The translations under genes were made by a program, and so were the position numbers. 64,000 nt of DNA from Niastella soli (lineage in GTDB: Bacteria > Bacteroidota > Bacteroidia > Chitinophagales > Chitinophagaceae), in assembly GCF_017742245.1 (NCBI RefSeq), contig NZ_JAGHKO010000005.1, positions 1 to 64,000 on the forward strand, read 5' to 3'. Under the pieces are notes generated by a model, which saw nothing but the letters and a program-made list of their open reading frames with translations, did not search any database and was not told the DNA's origin. Positions 26,098 through 35,965 of the stretch are shown piece by piece; positions within the stretch are counted from its first letter, which is position 1; each line of letters starts with the position of its first letter.

Positions 26098-27234
26098 ATG
26101 AATGAAGAAAGAGCCTGGTATCTGTTAAGTGTTCAGCTTTCCGGGGAAGCTACTCCCGAAGAAGGGGAGGAGTTACATGCCCTGTTGTCGCAGCATCCCG
26201 AATGGGGTTTGCGCGCCGATATCATTCGTAACATGTGGAATAACAGGCAGGTATCAAGGCCAGTAGCGCCCGGTCATTTCGATAAACACCTGCAACGGCT
26301 TAGCAATCACCTGGCCCAGCCGGCCTTACAGTTCGATTCAGAAGGGGTGGAAACTGGAACGCCGGTAATGGAAGAAGAGAGCCATCGAACGAGGTTACGC
26401 TGGTTGTGGGGTACAACGGCAGCCGCGGCCTGTCTGTTGATCTGTTTCCTGGTATTTTGGCCGCCAGCAAAAAAGCCGGTGAAACCGCTTGCCAGTAACA
26501 CCATCAGTACCCGACCGGGTTCCAAATCAAAAGTGGAGTTACCTGATGGTACCCAGGTATGGCTGAACGCAGACAGTAAAATAACCTATGGCCAGAACTT
26601 CTCCGGCAATACCCGCGAAGTGGTACTCACCGGTGAAGCGTATTTCGATGTGGCCCATGCCACCTCTGTAGAAACTGGACAGCGCATTCCCTTTATCATT
26701 CATACCCCGTCTATCGACATAAAAGTATTGGGCACGGCTTTCAATGTTAGGTCCTACCCCGGTGAAAGCACTACAGAAACCGCCCTGATCAGGGGCTCTG
26801 TTGAGGTGACCCTTCATGACAATCCCGATAAAAAAATAGTCCTGAAGCCTGATGAAAAGCTGATCGTCCGGAACGACAACGCTACTGTTGTTGGCATGGA
26901 GAACGAAAAGAACGACGGCATTTCCAATGCGGCTAATAATGTCCCCATGATGATGGTAAGTAAATTACGCGCCTATAAACAGGATACCGGCAGCCATTAT
27001 GAAACCATGTGGGTGAAAAATAAATTGGCTTTTGAGAATGAATCATTCGACCGGATGCTGCCTGAGATTGAAAGGTGGTACAACGTAACCATACAGTTAA
27101 AGAACGGATCACTGAACAACCTGCATTTTACCGGTGTGTTTGAAAACAAATCACTGGCCGAGGTAATGGAAGCATTAAGCCTTTCCCGGGGTTTTCATTA
27201 CGAAATAAATGGCGCCCAGGTAACTATATGGTAA
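26098..27234 (+). CDS. FecR-family anti-sigma factor
   Basis: This 378-aa inner-membrane regulator has an N-terminal cytoplasmic sigma-binding part (LSGEATPEEGEELHALLSQH), one membrane helix (TTAAAACLLICFLVFW, about 102-118), a periplasmic FecR domain (STRPGSKSKVELPDGTQVWL, LTGEAYFDVAH, LGTAFNVRSYPGE) and a C-terminal DUF4974 domain (FDRMLPEIERWYNVTIQLKN) that contacts the STN domain of its receptor. It lies between the sigma factor and the STN-bearing SusC, so it should pass the outer-membrane signal to the sigma factor. Confidence 0.93.
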   Translation: MNEERAWYLLSVQLSGEATPEEGEELHALLSQHPEWGLRADIIRNMWNNRQVSRPVAPGHFDKHLQRLSNHLAQPALQFDSEGVETGTPVMEEESHRTRLRWLWGTTAAAACLLICFLVFWPPAKKPVKPLASNTISTRPGSKSKVELPDGTQVWLNADSKITYGQNFSGNTREVVLTGEAYFDVAHATSVETGQRIPFIIHTPSIDIKVLGTAFNVRSYPGESTTETALIRGSVEVTLHDNPDKKIVLKPDEKLIVRNDNATVVGMENEKNDGISNAANNVPMMMVSKLRAYKQDTGSHYETMWVKNKLAFENESFDRMLPEIERWYNVTIQLKNGSLNNLHFTGVFENKSLAEVMEALSLSRGFHYEINGAQVTIW

Positions 27235-27324
27235 AGTACGAACACTGTATATACGCTATAATAACGATTGTGTAACCAAAACGATTTGCAATGAAATACC
27301 TAACCTGACTTCGTAAAAACAAAA

Positions 27325-27350
27325 ACGGAGAATGTTGGCGCATTCCCCGT
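27325..27350 (+). promoter_or_regulatory. Hairpin in the leader of PUL 1 susC
   Basis: ACGGAGAATG and CATTCCCCGT pair at nine of ten positions around a six-base loop. It is not followed by a T-run, so a simple terminator is unlikely. It lies 68 bases before the SusC start and could affect message stability or partial read-through from fecR. Confidence 0.4.
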
Positions 27351-27418
27351 GGATGTTAAAATCAGAAAATCTTCTTGCTTCAGGAAATTCTCATCCTTTA
27401 ACACTTCAAAACTAAGTT

Positions 27419-30400
27419 ATGAAAAAAATTGGATGTAGGGTATTCGCATGCCCTGCCCCTGTTATCAAATGCTTGCTGCTGATGAAATTGACTGTTCTGC
27501 TTATTTGTTTTTTCTCTTTTCAGTCTATTGCGCATGTTGGATTTGCCCAGGAAAAAGTTACGCTAAAGCTGGCAAATGCGTCATTAAGAACTGCGTTTAA
27601 AATAATTGAACGGCAAACCTATTTCAGGTTTGTATACAATGAAGAAATATTGCCGGCCGAGCAAAAGATCAATATCAATGTCCAAAGCGAACCGGTTAGC
27701 AATGTGTTGAAACAATTGTTGAATAAAACGACGCTTACTTTTAAAATTGTCGGCAACGACCTGATAGTAATTTCCACTGAACAAAAGGATGCGGCGGAAG
27801 AACGTACGCCACTGGCATTTGAGGTAACAGGCCGCATCAGTGATACGCGCAACAATCCATTGCCCAATGTAACGGTACAGGAAAAAGGTACCAGCAATGG
27901 AACGTCTACCAAAGAGCATGGCACTTTCTCCATAAATGTATCCGGCGAAAATGCAGTACTGGTAGTAAGTTCTGTAGGTTTTCTCGATCAGGAGATCCCG
28001 GTAAAGGGCCGGCATAATCTCGAAATAGTGTTGCAGGAAAACGTAGCCGATCTGAGCCAGGTGATAGTAGTGGGGTATGGTACGCAAAAGAAAGCCGATG
28101 TTACCGGTTCGGTAGTGTCGGTGCCAAAAGCACGGTTGAGTGATCTGCCGGTTACCAATGTTTACCAGGCTATGCAGGGTTCGGTGGCTGGATTGAATAT
28201 AACGCAAAACTCATCAGTCCCTGGCAGCGGCGCTACGGTTACTGTACGGGGTGTCAATTCTGTGAATGCCAACAGAACGCCTTTTATAGTAGTAGATGGT
28301 ATTCCTTTTAGCACCACGGGTGGCAATATCAACGACATCAACTCAAATGACATAGCCTCCATTGAGGTATTGAAAGATGCATCGGCGGTGGCCATTTATG
28401 GTACGCGTGGAGCCAATGGCGTCATTCTCATTACCACCAAAAGAGGGATCACCGGCAAACCGGTTATTCGTTACAATGGGTACGCCGGTATGGAAAACCT
28501 GGCCCATGTAATGGAGCCAAACAGTCCGGAAGGGTATGTGCAGAAGTATGCGGATTGGTATAAACAGGTGAACCCTACTCAAACGCAAACCCAGGTGCTG
28601 CCCAATGCCTATGAGGTGGCTAATTATAATGCCGGTAATACGGTTGACTGGATAAAAGAAATAACCCAACAGGGCATTATCCAGGACCATAACCTAAGCG
28701 TATCGGGTGGAACAAAAGATGTAAAATATTACCTCTCCGGCGAATACCTGAATCAGAAAGGGGTAGTGGAAGGTTATCAATACCGTCGCCTCAGCGTTCG
28801 TTCTAACCTGGATGTAAACCTGACTGATTTCCTGACAGTGGGTACGTCTTTATTCTATGCCAATAATAACTATGATGGTGGCCGCGCAAACTTTTACCTG
28901 GGCGCTATTATGAGTCCGTATGGCACCTTGCGCAAAGCCAATGGCGATTATGAGATTTATCCCATGAACCCCGAGTTGTTGTATACAAACCCCTTGCTTG
29001 GTTTATATACCGACCGTACCAACCGTGGCAATAACCTGAATGGGACATTCTACCTCGAGTTAAAGCCTGCCATTATACCTGGTTTGAAATACCGCGCCAA
29101 TGCGGCCTGGTCGTACCTGCCGCGTGACAGTTCCAACTACGTAGGCCGGAAAGCCAATGACCAGTTGGGAACGGCTACAGTAAGCAATGCCTATAACAAG
29201 AACTGGCTTTTTGAAAATATTTTAACCTATACCAAAGACTGGGGCAAACACCATATTGACTTTACCGGTTTATACAGTGCGCAACGGAACGATTTCTTTG
29301 GAAGCAGTTCCGTAGGCACCGGTTTTGTGAATGATGACCTGTCGTACAAAAATATAAGCGCCGCGGCCACGCTGAGTGCGGGCTATGTTGGTTACTTCAA
29401 CGGCGCCAACGTATACGGGTCGTATCAGACAAAAAGTACGCTGATCTCGCAAATGGGCCGCTTGAATTACAATTACGACAGCCGCTATCTGGTAACAGTT
29501 ACAGCCCGCCGGGATGGCTATTCCGCCTTTGGCGCCAATACCGACAAGTATGGGTTGTTCCCTTCTTTTGCATTGGGCTGGAACATCAGTAATGAAAAAT
29601 TCATGCACCCGGTTTCCTTCATAAATAACCTGAAACTCCGGGTGTCATATGGTAAATCGGGTAACCAGGCGGTAGATGCCAACGGTACGGCTTTCACCGA
29701 TGCCTCGGTGCGGGTGCCATACAACGGCGTTAGTACGGTTGGGGTAATTACCAGCAATACCATGGGTAATAAGGACCTGCACTGGGAAACCACAAAAGGA
29801 TTTAATACCGGTATCGACTTTTCTGTATTGGACAACCGTATTACAGGTACCATTGAATATTATAGCACCAGAACAGAGGATATTCTGTTGAAACGTAACC
29901 TGCCTGCTGCTAACGGTTATGCAAACGTATGGGATAACCTGGGGCAACTGGCCAATCATGGTATTGAAATAAGCCTGAGCACCATCAATGTAAAAGCCGG
30001 GGATTTTAAATGGGAAACCATGGTGAACTTCTCCCGTAACCGGAATAAGATCCTTGATCTGTATGGCGATAAAAAAGACGACCTGGGCAATCGCTGGTTT
30101 ATTGGCCAGCCCCTGTTTGTGGTGTACGATTATGTATTGGAGGGAGTTTGGCAGCAAGGCGAGGATGCTTCTTCGCAAGATCCTGGCGTTAAACCCGGCG
30201 ATCTGAAGTTTGCTGATGTGACTGGCAGTAAGACCATTACCGCGGATGACAAACGTATTCTGGGTTCCACTCTTCCTAAATGGATCGGCGGGCTTACCAA
30301 TACCTTCCATTACAAGAACTGGCACTTTAATATTTTTATACAAACCTTTCAGGGTGCTACAAAAAATAACGTGAACCTTACCTGGGCCGATGAAGCCGGT

Positions 30401-30748
30401 CGGATGAACACCCCTAAAGAGATCGGCTATTGGACGGCAGAGAATAAAAGCAACTCACGGCCCTCGCTGGCTTACACCAACAGCCGTGGGTATGGATATG
30501 CTTCAAACAATAGTTATACCCGCATTAAAGACGCTACCCTGAGTTATACAACGCCGCAACGGTTGTTAACCAAAACAGGCCTGGGCAGTCTTACATTTTA
30601 TCTAAGTGGTCGTAACCTGTATACATTCACCAATTGGGTTGGCTGGGACCCTGAAAATGATTTCACTTTCAGGGGAAGTGGCGGTTGGGATAATAACTAC
30701 CCGCTGGTAAGGTCATTCATTTTTGGTGTTAATGTAGGACTTCGTTAA
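27419..30748 (+). CDS. SusC/RagA TonB-linked outer-membrane protein with STN domain
   Basis: This 1109-aa glycan import receptor carries, in order: a long Bacteroidota-type signal sequence ending near GFAQ; an STN domain (about 45-117, LKLANASLRTAFKIIERQTY to LIVIS); a carboxypeptidase-like domain (about 130-210, VTGRISDTRNNPLPNVTVQE); a plug domain (VVVGYGTQKKADVTGSVVSV, MQGSVAGLNI, TVRGVNS) and a 22-strand-type barrel ending in FGVNVGLR. The STN domain makes it a signalling receptor working with the upstream FecR and ECF sigma factor. It is paired with SusD 25 bases downstream. The ligand is probably a glucuronate-containing oligosaccharide, judged from the nearby enzymes. Confidence 0.95.
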   Translation: MKKIGCRVFACPAPVIKCLLLMKLTVLLICFFSFQSIAHVGFAQEKVTLKLANASLRTAFKIIERQTYFRFVYNEEILPAEQKININVQSEPVSNVLKQLLNKTTLTFKIVGNDLIVISTEQKDAAEERTPLAFEVTGRISDTRNNPLPNVTVQEKGTSNGTSTKEHGTFSINVSGENAVLVVSSVGFLDQEIPVKGRHNLEIVLQENVADLSQVIVVGYGTQKKADVTGSVVSVPKARLSDLPVTNVYQAMQGSVAGLNITQNSSVPGSGATVTVRGVNSVNANRTPFIVVDGIPFSTTGGNINDINSNDIASIEVLKDASAVAIYGTRGANGVILITTKRGITGKPVIRYNGYAGMENLAHVMEPNSPEGYVQKYADWYKQVNPTQTQTQVLPNAYEVANYNAGNTVDWIKEITQQGIIQDHNLSVSGGTKDVKYYLSGEYLNQKGVVEGYQYRRLSVRSNLDVNLTDFLTVGTSLFYANNNYDGGRANFYLGAIMSPYGTLRKANGDYEIYPMNPELLYTNPLLGLYTDRTNRGNNLNGTFYLELKPAIIPGLKYRANAAWSYLPRDSSNYVGRKANDQLGTATVSNAYNKNWLFENILTYTKDWGKHHIDFTGLYSAQRNDFFGSSSVGTGFVNDDLSYKNISAAATLSAGYVGYFNGANVYGSYQTKSTLISQMGRLNYNYDSRYLVTVTARRDGYSAFGANTDKYGLFPSFALGWNISNEKFMHPVSFINNLKLRVSYGKSGNQAVDANGTAFTDASVRVPYNGVSTVGVITSNTMGNKDLHWETTKGFNTGIDFSVLDNRITGTIEYYSTRTEDILLKRNLPAANGYANVWDNLGQLANHGIEISLSTINVKAGDFKWETMVNFSRNRNKILDLYGDKKDDLGNRWFIGQPLFVVYDYVLEGVWQQGEDASSQDPGVKPGDLKFADVTGSKTITADDKRILGSTLPKWIGGLTNTFHYKNWHFNIFIQTFQGATKNNVNLTWADEAGRMNTPKEIGYWTAENKSNSRPSLAYTNSRGYGYASNNSYTRIKDATLSYTTPQRLLTKTGLGSLTFYLSGRNLYTFTNWVGWDPENDFTFRGSGGWDNNYPLVRSFIFGVNVGLR

Positions 30749-30773
30749 TTGATCAACTTAAACATTATTACAA

Positions 30774-32390
30774 ATGAAAAAGCATATATTCCTTATAGTT
30801 TGTGTGTATGGGTTATTGCAGGGGTTGTATTCATGCAAAAAAGAATTCCTCGACGAAAAATTATATTCCAACTATGCGCCCGAAACCCTTACCGATTCAC
30901 TGGGTTTTGATGCAGCGGCTATCGGCCTGTATTATCAGTTGGGGCTTTTCTTTTCAAAGAGCGATGCGCAAGGGTGGCCCAGCGTATGGAACGCCGGTAC
31001 CGATATTGCCTATGTGCCACCGACCCAAAAACAGGGGATTGAAGTGCCGTACTACGATTATACCCAATTGATCTCAACAGATGGTGCTGCCAGTTTTACC
31101 TGGCAATGGGCATATCAGTTGATCAATAATGCCAACAACATAATTGCAAATGCCGAGAACCCGGCACTCACCAAGGTTTCGCAGGGCGGTAAAGATGTCT
31201 TTAATGCCGAAGCCCGTTTTTTCAGGGCCTATGGGTATAATATGCTGGCTACATTGTTTGGTAAGGTGCCTATTATTACTGTTCCACTTACCAAGGCAAA
31301 AACAGATTTTGTAAGGGCATCGCTGGATGAGGTAAATGCTTTAATAGTGGCCGATCTCACCTTTGCGGCTGATAAACTGCCAACCATCGACAATGTTAAG
31401 TCGAATGCCAAGGGGAAGTTGTATGGCAGGGCAAACAAAGCCATGGCGCAGCAACTGCTGGCAGAAACATATTTGCGTATGGGCAAGAATGATCTGGCCG
31501 AAACACAATGCAAGGCGGTCATTCAGAGTGGTAAATTCAGTCTTACCTCGGCCCGTTATGGAATAAGGTCCAGTCAACCCGGCGACCCCTTTTCCGACAT
31601 GTTTATATTTGGTAACCAACGGTACGCACAGGGTAACAAGGAAGCCATCTGGGTATTTGAGCTGGAGAATATCAGTTCGGTGGTGGGTGGTTATAGTGGC
31701 GCTCCGCAACAACGCCGTAACTGGGGAGCTGCGTATTACCAGATCACTGATATGACCATTTGCGATTCACTGGGCGGCAGAGGCATTGGCAGAATGCGAC
31801 TGACTGATTGGGTGGTATATGGGTTGTACGGTTCAGGCGATATGCGAAATTCTGAGTACAATATTCGTCACAAGTTTTATTACAATACGGCGGGGAAGTC
31901 AAACTATGGCCAACTGATCCCTTACGCTGGGGCTGATACTGTATTTAAAATTGCGCCGCATACAACCAAGTGGTATCAATATGATCCTAATGATGTATTT
32001 GGGTTTGCCATGATAAAGGATTTTATTTTAATGCGTTTGGGGGAAACCTATTTATTGATGGCGGAAGCCCAGTTTAAACAGAACAAACTGGCCGACGCCG
32101 CGGCATCGCTGAATGTGGTCAGGGCCCGGGCAAATGCAACGCCGGTGGCAGCGAATGACGTAACAATGGATTTTATACTGGATGAAAGAGCCCGCGAGCT
32201 ACTGGCTGAGGAAAACCGCCGGATGACTTTGATGCGCACTAAAACACTGGTTGACCGAACAACTAAATACAATACCCAGAAAATTAATCCGGTGTTGGGG
32301 ATAGCCAGCAAAAACCTGCTGTTGCCCATCCCTCAGTCGGAAAGGGATTTGAATAAGGATGCAGTGCTGGAGCAGAATGATGGTTATTAG
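30774..32390 (+). CDS. SusD/RagB-family glycan-binding lipoprotein
   Basis: This 538-aa surface lipoprotein forms the lid on the SusC channel. It starts MKKHIFLIVCVYGLLQGLYS with Cys21 as the acylated residue. It shows the SusD helical core (AEARFFRAYGYNMLATLFGK, MAQQLLAETYLRMGKNDLA) and the typical C-terminal RagB blocks (LMAEAQFKQNKLADAAASLN, ILDERARELLAEENRRMTL, LLLPIPQSERDLN). The LDERARELLAEE form is the usual one. It binds the oligosaccharide imported by its partner. A strong terminator follows. Confidence 0.94.
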   Translation: MKKHIFLIVCVYGLLQGLYSCKKEFLDEKLYSNYAPETLTDSLGFDAAAIGLYYQLGLFFSKSDAQGWPSVWNAGTDIAYVPPTQKQGIEVPYYDYTQLISTDGAASFTWQWAYQLINNANNIIANAENPALTKVSQGGKDVFNAEARFFRAYGYNMLATLFGKVPIITVPLTKAKTDFVRASLDEVNALIVADLTFAADKLPTIDNVKSNAKGKLYGRANKAMAQQLLAETYLRMGKNDLAETQCKAVIQSGKFSLTSARYGIRSSQPGDPFSDMFIFGNQRYAQGNKEAIWVFELENISSVVGGYSGAPQQRRNWGAAYYQITDMTICDSLGGRGIGRMRLTDWVVYGLYGSGDMRNSEYNIRHKFYYNTAGKSNYGQLIPYAGADTVFKIAPHTTKWYQYDPNDVFGFAMIKDFILMRLGETYLLMAEAQFKQNKLADAAASLNVVRARANATPVAANDVTMDFILDERARELLAEENRRMTLMRTKTLVDRTTKYNTQKINPVLGIASKNLLLPIPQSERDLNKDAVLEQNDGY

Positions 32391-32518
32391 GATAAGTTGA
32401 CAAATTGGCAACATAACAAGTTAACAAGGATGTGGAATGTAAGAAGTTGAAAAGTAGATAAGGGCCTGGAAGCCGGTAACTGGTAACGGTTTTCCCTTGT
32501 TAGAAAAGTCGCCTGATA

Positions 32519-32574
32519 CAACAAACAATACCAGGCCCCTTCCTTGTAAGTGGCCTGGTATTGCCTGTTGTTTT
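32519..32574 (+). terminator. Strong terminator after PUL 1 susD
   Basis: CAACAaaCAATACCAGGCC pairs with GGCCTGGTATTGccTGTTG over about 17 bp with a 14-base loop, then TTTT. It separates the SusC/SusD transcript from the glycoside hydrolase genes. Confidence 0.85.
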
Positions 32575-32678
32575 CTACTTCAATTCTACTACATGCTCAT
32601 TTACACCCTAAAAGAGGCCAATTTACCCCCATAACCTTGAGCCATTTTTAATATTTTCGATAGAAATTTATTCCCTTC

Positions 32679-33893
32679 ATGAATAGAACAGCTTTTTGTT
32701 CGGCGATGCTTTGCTGTATGTTGATTGCAACTACCGTTTGTTTAGCTCAGAAGAAATCGCCCACTCATCCTCAGACAAAATTATCGGGCATCATCCAGGA
32801 CAATTTTGCAGATGGCGCAAAACAGTACAAAGTATTAAAGGCAACCTTGCCGCCCGACCGTTTCCCCAAAACTTATTTCCCGCAAACCGGTAAATCCGAA
32901 ACCAGCAATTCTGGCTGGTGGTGCAGTGGTTTTTATCCCGGCACCTTGTTATACCTGTATGAGCAAACCGGCGATACGGCATTGTATAATGAAGCTGTTC
33001 GCACCCTGGGCATATTACAAAAAGAGCAATTCAATACAGGCACCCACGACCTGGGTTTTATGATGTATTGCAGTTTTGGGAATGCCAACCGCATTAAGCC
33101 ATCACCAGAATACAAGGAAATATTGCTAAACAGCGCTAAATCGCTCAGTACCCGGTTTAACCCAACCGTAGGCTGTATAAAGTCATGGGATTCTAAAAAC
33201 CCATCCGACTTCCTGGTGATCATCGATAATATGATGAACCTGGAATTGCTGTTTGAAGAAACAAAGGCAACCGGCGATTCTTCTTTTTATAAGATTGCTG
33301 TTACGCATGCCAATACTACCATGAAAAATCATTTCCGGCCCGATTACAGCTCGTACCATGTATTGAATTACGATGTGAACACCGGAGGGGTAAAAGAAAA
33401 GAAAACTGCACAGGGCTTTGCGAATGAATCAGCCTGGGCCCGTGGACAGGCATGGGGTTTATATGGTTATACCGTGTGCTATCGTGAGACCAAAGATGTG
33501 CGTTACCTGCAACAGGCGAAACGTATAGCTGAATTTATTTTAAAGAATCCTAATCTGCCTGCCGATAAAATTCCTTATTGGGATTTTAATGCCCCCGATA
33601 TTCCCAATGCGTTGCGCGATGCGTCGGCTGCCGCCATTATGGCCTCAGCGCTTATTGAGTTAAGCCAGTATACAAAAGGTAAGGAAGCCAAAGGATATAT
33701 GCAGATCGCAGAAACCATTATTAGGAATTTATCGACCCCAACCTATAAAGCTGCCGAGGGCACCAATGGTGGATTTATTCTGCAACACGGGGTTGGACAT
33801 AAACCTGCCAATTCTGAAGTGGATGTGCCGCTTACCTATGGAGACTATTATTTCATTGAAGCCTGTAAACGGTATAAGGATTTGGTTAAGTAG
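32679..33893 (+). CDS. GH88 unsaturated glucuronyl hydrolase
   Basis: This 404-aa exported enzyme removes 4,5-unsaturated uronic acid from the non-reducing end of lyase-made oligosaccharides. A signal peptide (MNRTAFCSAMLCCMLIATTV, ending near CLAQ) precedes the alpha6/alpha6 barrel. The two key aspartates are visible: Asp124 in GTHDLGFMMY and Asp183 in IIDNMMNLELL. The substrate-contact stretch SGWWCSGFYPGTLLYLYE and ARGQAWGLYGY are also typical. No polysaccharide lyase is encoded nearby, so the unsaturated substrate must come from elsewhere. TATTTTCG at 32652-32659 is a near -7 box 19 bases before the ATG, giving it its own promoter candidate. Confidence 0.92.
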   Translation: MNRTAFCSAMLCCMLIATTVCLAQKKSPTHPQTKLSGIIQDNFADGAKQYKVLKATLPPDRFPKTYFPQTGKSETSNSGWWCSGFYPGTLLYLYEQTGDTALYNEAVRTLGILQKEQFNTGTHDLGFMMYCSFGNANRIKPSPEYKEILLNSAKSLSTRFNPTVGCIKSWDSKNPSDFLVIIDNMMNLELLFEETKATGDSSFYKIAVTHANTTMKNHFRPDYSSYHVLNYDVNTGGVKEKKTAQGFANESAWARGQAWGLYGYTVCYRETKDVRYLQQAKRIAEFILKNPNLPADKIPYWDFNAPDIPNALRDASAAAIMASALIELSQYTKGKEAKGYMQIAETIIRNLSTPTYKAAEGTNGGFILQHGVGHKPANSEVDVPLTYGDYYFIEACKRYKDLVK

Positions 33894-33924
33894 TTCTGAG
33901 TTTACAATTACTGCTTCTGGATTC

Positions 33925-34020
33925 TAAGATTATTAAGTTTGTTAGTTCTTTAGTTTGTTAGTTCTTTAGTTCGAAACCATATAAACTACGAACTAAAGAA
34001 CTAATAAACTAACAAACTCC
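33925..34020. repeat. TTTGTTAGTTCTTTAG inverted repeat
   Basis: AGTTTGTTAGTTCTTTAG words on the left are mirrored by CTAAAGAACTAATAAACTAAC on the right, around a short centre. This is a long hairpin between the GH88 and GH2 genes. Confidence 0.75.
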
Positions 34021-34033
34021 GCAGTTTCATCAT

Positions 34034-35872
34034 ATGACACCAAAATATCTATTTGTTGCAATAGCAACTTGTATAAGCATAACGAGTTTCGCCCAAACTC
34101 CCCTTATAACCGACATCGGGGCCAGAAAAACGACCAGCCTCAATGGTAAATGGCAATATATAATCGATCCGTATGGAACGGGTTTTTATGATTACCGATA
34201 TCAGGAGCGTAAGGAGAATGACCGGGAAGCCTACTGGACAACCGATGAGCCGGTTAATAAAACTGATCGCAAGGAACACAAATTCACCGATGCCTACACT
34301 TTGCAGGTACCGGGCGACTGGAACTCACAAGCTGAAAAATTCCTGTATTACGAAGGTATTGTATGGTATAAGAAATCGTTCGACTTTACTAAAAGCAATC
34401 CCGCCAATAAAGTCTACCTGTATTTTGGTGCCGTGAACTATGAAGCCGATGTATACCTGAACGGTAAGAAGTTAGGAAAGCACAAGGGTGGATTTACACC
34501 CTTTAATTTCGAGGTGCCCGATTCGGTGCTGAAAAGTACCGGTAATTACCTGGTTGTAAAAGTAGATAACACCAGGCATAAAGATGAGGTACCTACCGTA
34601 AATACCGACTGGTGGAACTATGGCGGCATTACCCGTGATGTACAACTGGTGGAACTGCCACCCGCTTTTATCCAGGATTACAGCCTTAACATAAAGAAAG
34701 GCGCTTCCCTGAAAACGGTAAAGAATATTCCGGTAGAAGGCTGGGTACAGCTCAATGAATGGCAAAACGCCAAAGAAGTGGTGGTAGAGATACCCGAGCT
34801 GAAGATCAAAAAGACATTTCCGGTAACAGGTAATAAAGTAGCGCTGCAATTCAATTTGCCGGCAGTACAGCTCTGGTCGCCCCAAACGCCCAAACTGTAT
34901 AACGTCGTTATTAATACCAGTACCGATCGTATAGACGATAAAGTGGGTTTCCGTACTATTGAAACCGCAGGCAAAGAGGTGTTGTTGAACGGAAAGCCGT
35001 TGTTTATGAGGGGTATTTGCATCCATGAAGAAAATTCCCTGCAGGGTCGCCGGGCATACAGCAAACAGGATGCGCTGCAATTGCTGGGTTGGGCCAAAGA
35101 ACTGGGATGTAATATGGTGCGCCTGGCGCATTACCCGCATAATGAGAATATGACCCGGACAGCTGATTCGCTGGGCATACTGGTATGGTCGGAGATCCCG
35201 GTTTACTGGACGGTAGATTTCTCCAGCACTGAAGTGTTTGAAAAAGCCCGTACCCAGCTAACCGAAATGATCACCCGGGACCATAACAGGGCCAGCATCA
35301 TTATCTGGTCTGTAGGTAATGAAACACCGGTGAACCCTGTACGAACTGGTTTTATGCGTAACCTTATTGGGGCTGCTCGTTCGCTCGATAGTAGCCGGCT
35401 GGTATCTGCCGCGTTGGAAGTGAACTATCAACCCGGCGTAAATAAGATCGATGATCCGCTAGGGGAGTATGTTGACCTGGTATCGTTTAATGAGTACCTG
35501 GGCTGGTATTCCGGTTTGCCCGATAAATGCCGGTCAGCCAATTGGGAAATTGCCTATAACAAGCCATTCTTCATCAGTGAAACCGGTGCTGAAACGCTGT
35601 ATGGGTTTCATGGCGATTCTTTAACGCGCTGGAGCGAAGAATACCAGGAATGGTATTATCGCGAACAGGTGGCCATGTTAAAGCGCATGCCTGATAATTT
35701 TGCGGGTTTGTCGCCCTGGATCCTGTGCGATTTCCGTTCCCCCCGCCGTAATAACCAAACCTTCCAGGAAGGCTGGAATAACAAAGGGCTTATTGATCAA
35801 AAAGGCCGTAAAAAGAAAGCGTTTAATATCCTAAGGGAGTATTACGAAGAGAAGGCTGCCACTGCTAAGTAA
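34034..35872 (+). CDS. GH2 glycoside hydrolase, probable beta-glucuronidase
   Basis: This 612-aa exported enzyme has a signal peptide (about 1-20, ending SFA-Q) and the GH2 order: sugar-binding domain (SFDFTKSNPANKVYLYFGAV, YLNGKKLGKHKGGFTPFNFE), immunoglobulin-like domain, and TIM barrel. The acid/base is Glu430 in WSVGNE and the nucleophile Glu516 in FFISETGAE. After the barrel core, WNNKGLIDQKGRKKKAF contains the NxK motif that reads glucuronate carboxylates, which favours beta-glucuronidase over beta-galactosidase. It follows GH88, so both enzymes fit a glucuronate-containing glycan. A beta-galactosidase cannot be excluded without assay. Confidence 0.88.
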   Translation: MTPKYLFVAIATCISITSFAQTPLITDIGARKTTSLNGKWQYIIDPYGTGFYDYRYQERKENDREAYWTTDEPVNKTDRKEHKFTDAYTLQVPGDWNSQAEKFLYYEGIVWYKKSFDFTKSNPANKVYLYFGAVNYEADVYLNGKKLGKHKGGFTPFNFEVPDSVLKSTGNYLVVKVDNTRHKDEVPTVNTDWWNYGGITRDVQLVELPPAFIQDYSLNIKKGASLKTVKNIPVEGWVQLNEWQNAKEVVVEIPELKIKKTFPVTGNKVALQFNLPAVQLWSPQTPKLYNVVINTSTDRIDDKVGFRTIETAGKEVLLNGKPLFMRGICIHEENSLQGRRAYSKQDALQLLGWAKELGCNMVRLAHYPHNENMTRTADSLGILVWSEIPVYWTVDFSSTEVFEKARTQLTEMITRDHNRASIIIWSVGNETPVNPVRTGFMRNLIGAARSLDSSRLVSAALEVNYQPGVNKIDDPLGEYVDLVSFNEYLGWYSGLPDKCRSANWEIAYNKPFFISETGAETLYGFHGDSLTRWSEEYQEWYYREQVAMLKRMPDNFAGLSPWILCDFRSPRRNNQTFQEGWNNKGLIDQKGRKKKAFNILREYYEEKAATAK

Positions 35873-35965
35873 GTAGAAAGTTATTGGGTTTGTAAGTTAT
35901 TGAGTTATTAAGTTGTTCGGAAAACTACGAACTAAAGAACTTAATAACTCAATAACTAATGAACC
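35873..35965. repeat. GTTATTGAGTTATTAAG inverted repeat
   Basis: AAGTTATTGAGTTATTAAGTTG is mirrored by AACTTAATAACTCAATAACT, giving a long stem right after the GH2 stop. Confidence 0.75.

Noticed and set aside
25273-35872. Heparin/chondroitin-type degradation locus
   Set aside because: GH88 and beta-glucuronidase alone do not show it; there is no sulfatase, lyase or hexosaminidase, so the glycan was left as glucuronate-containing only.
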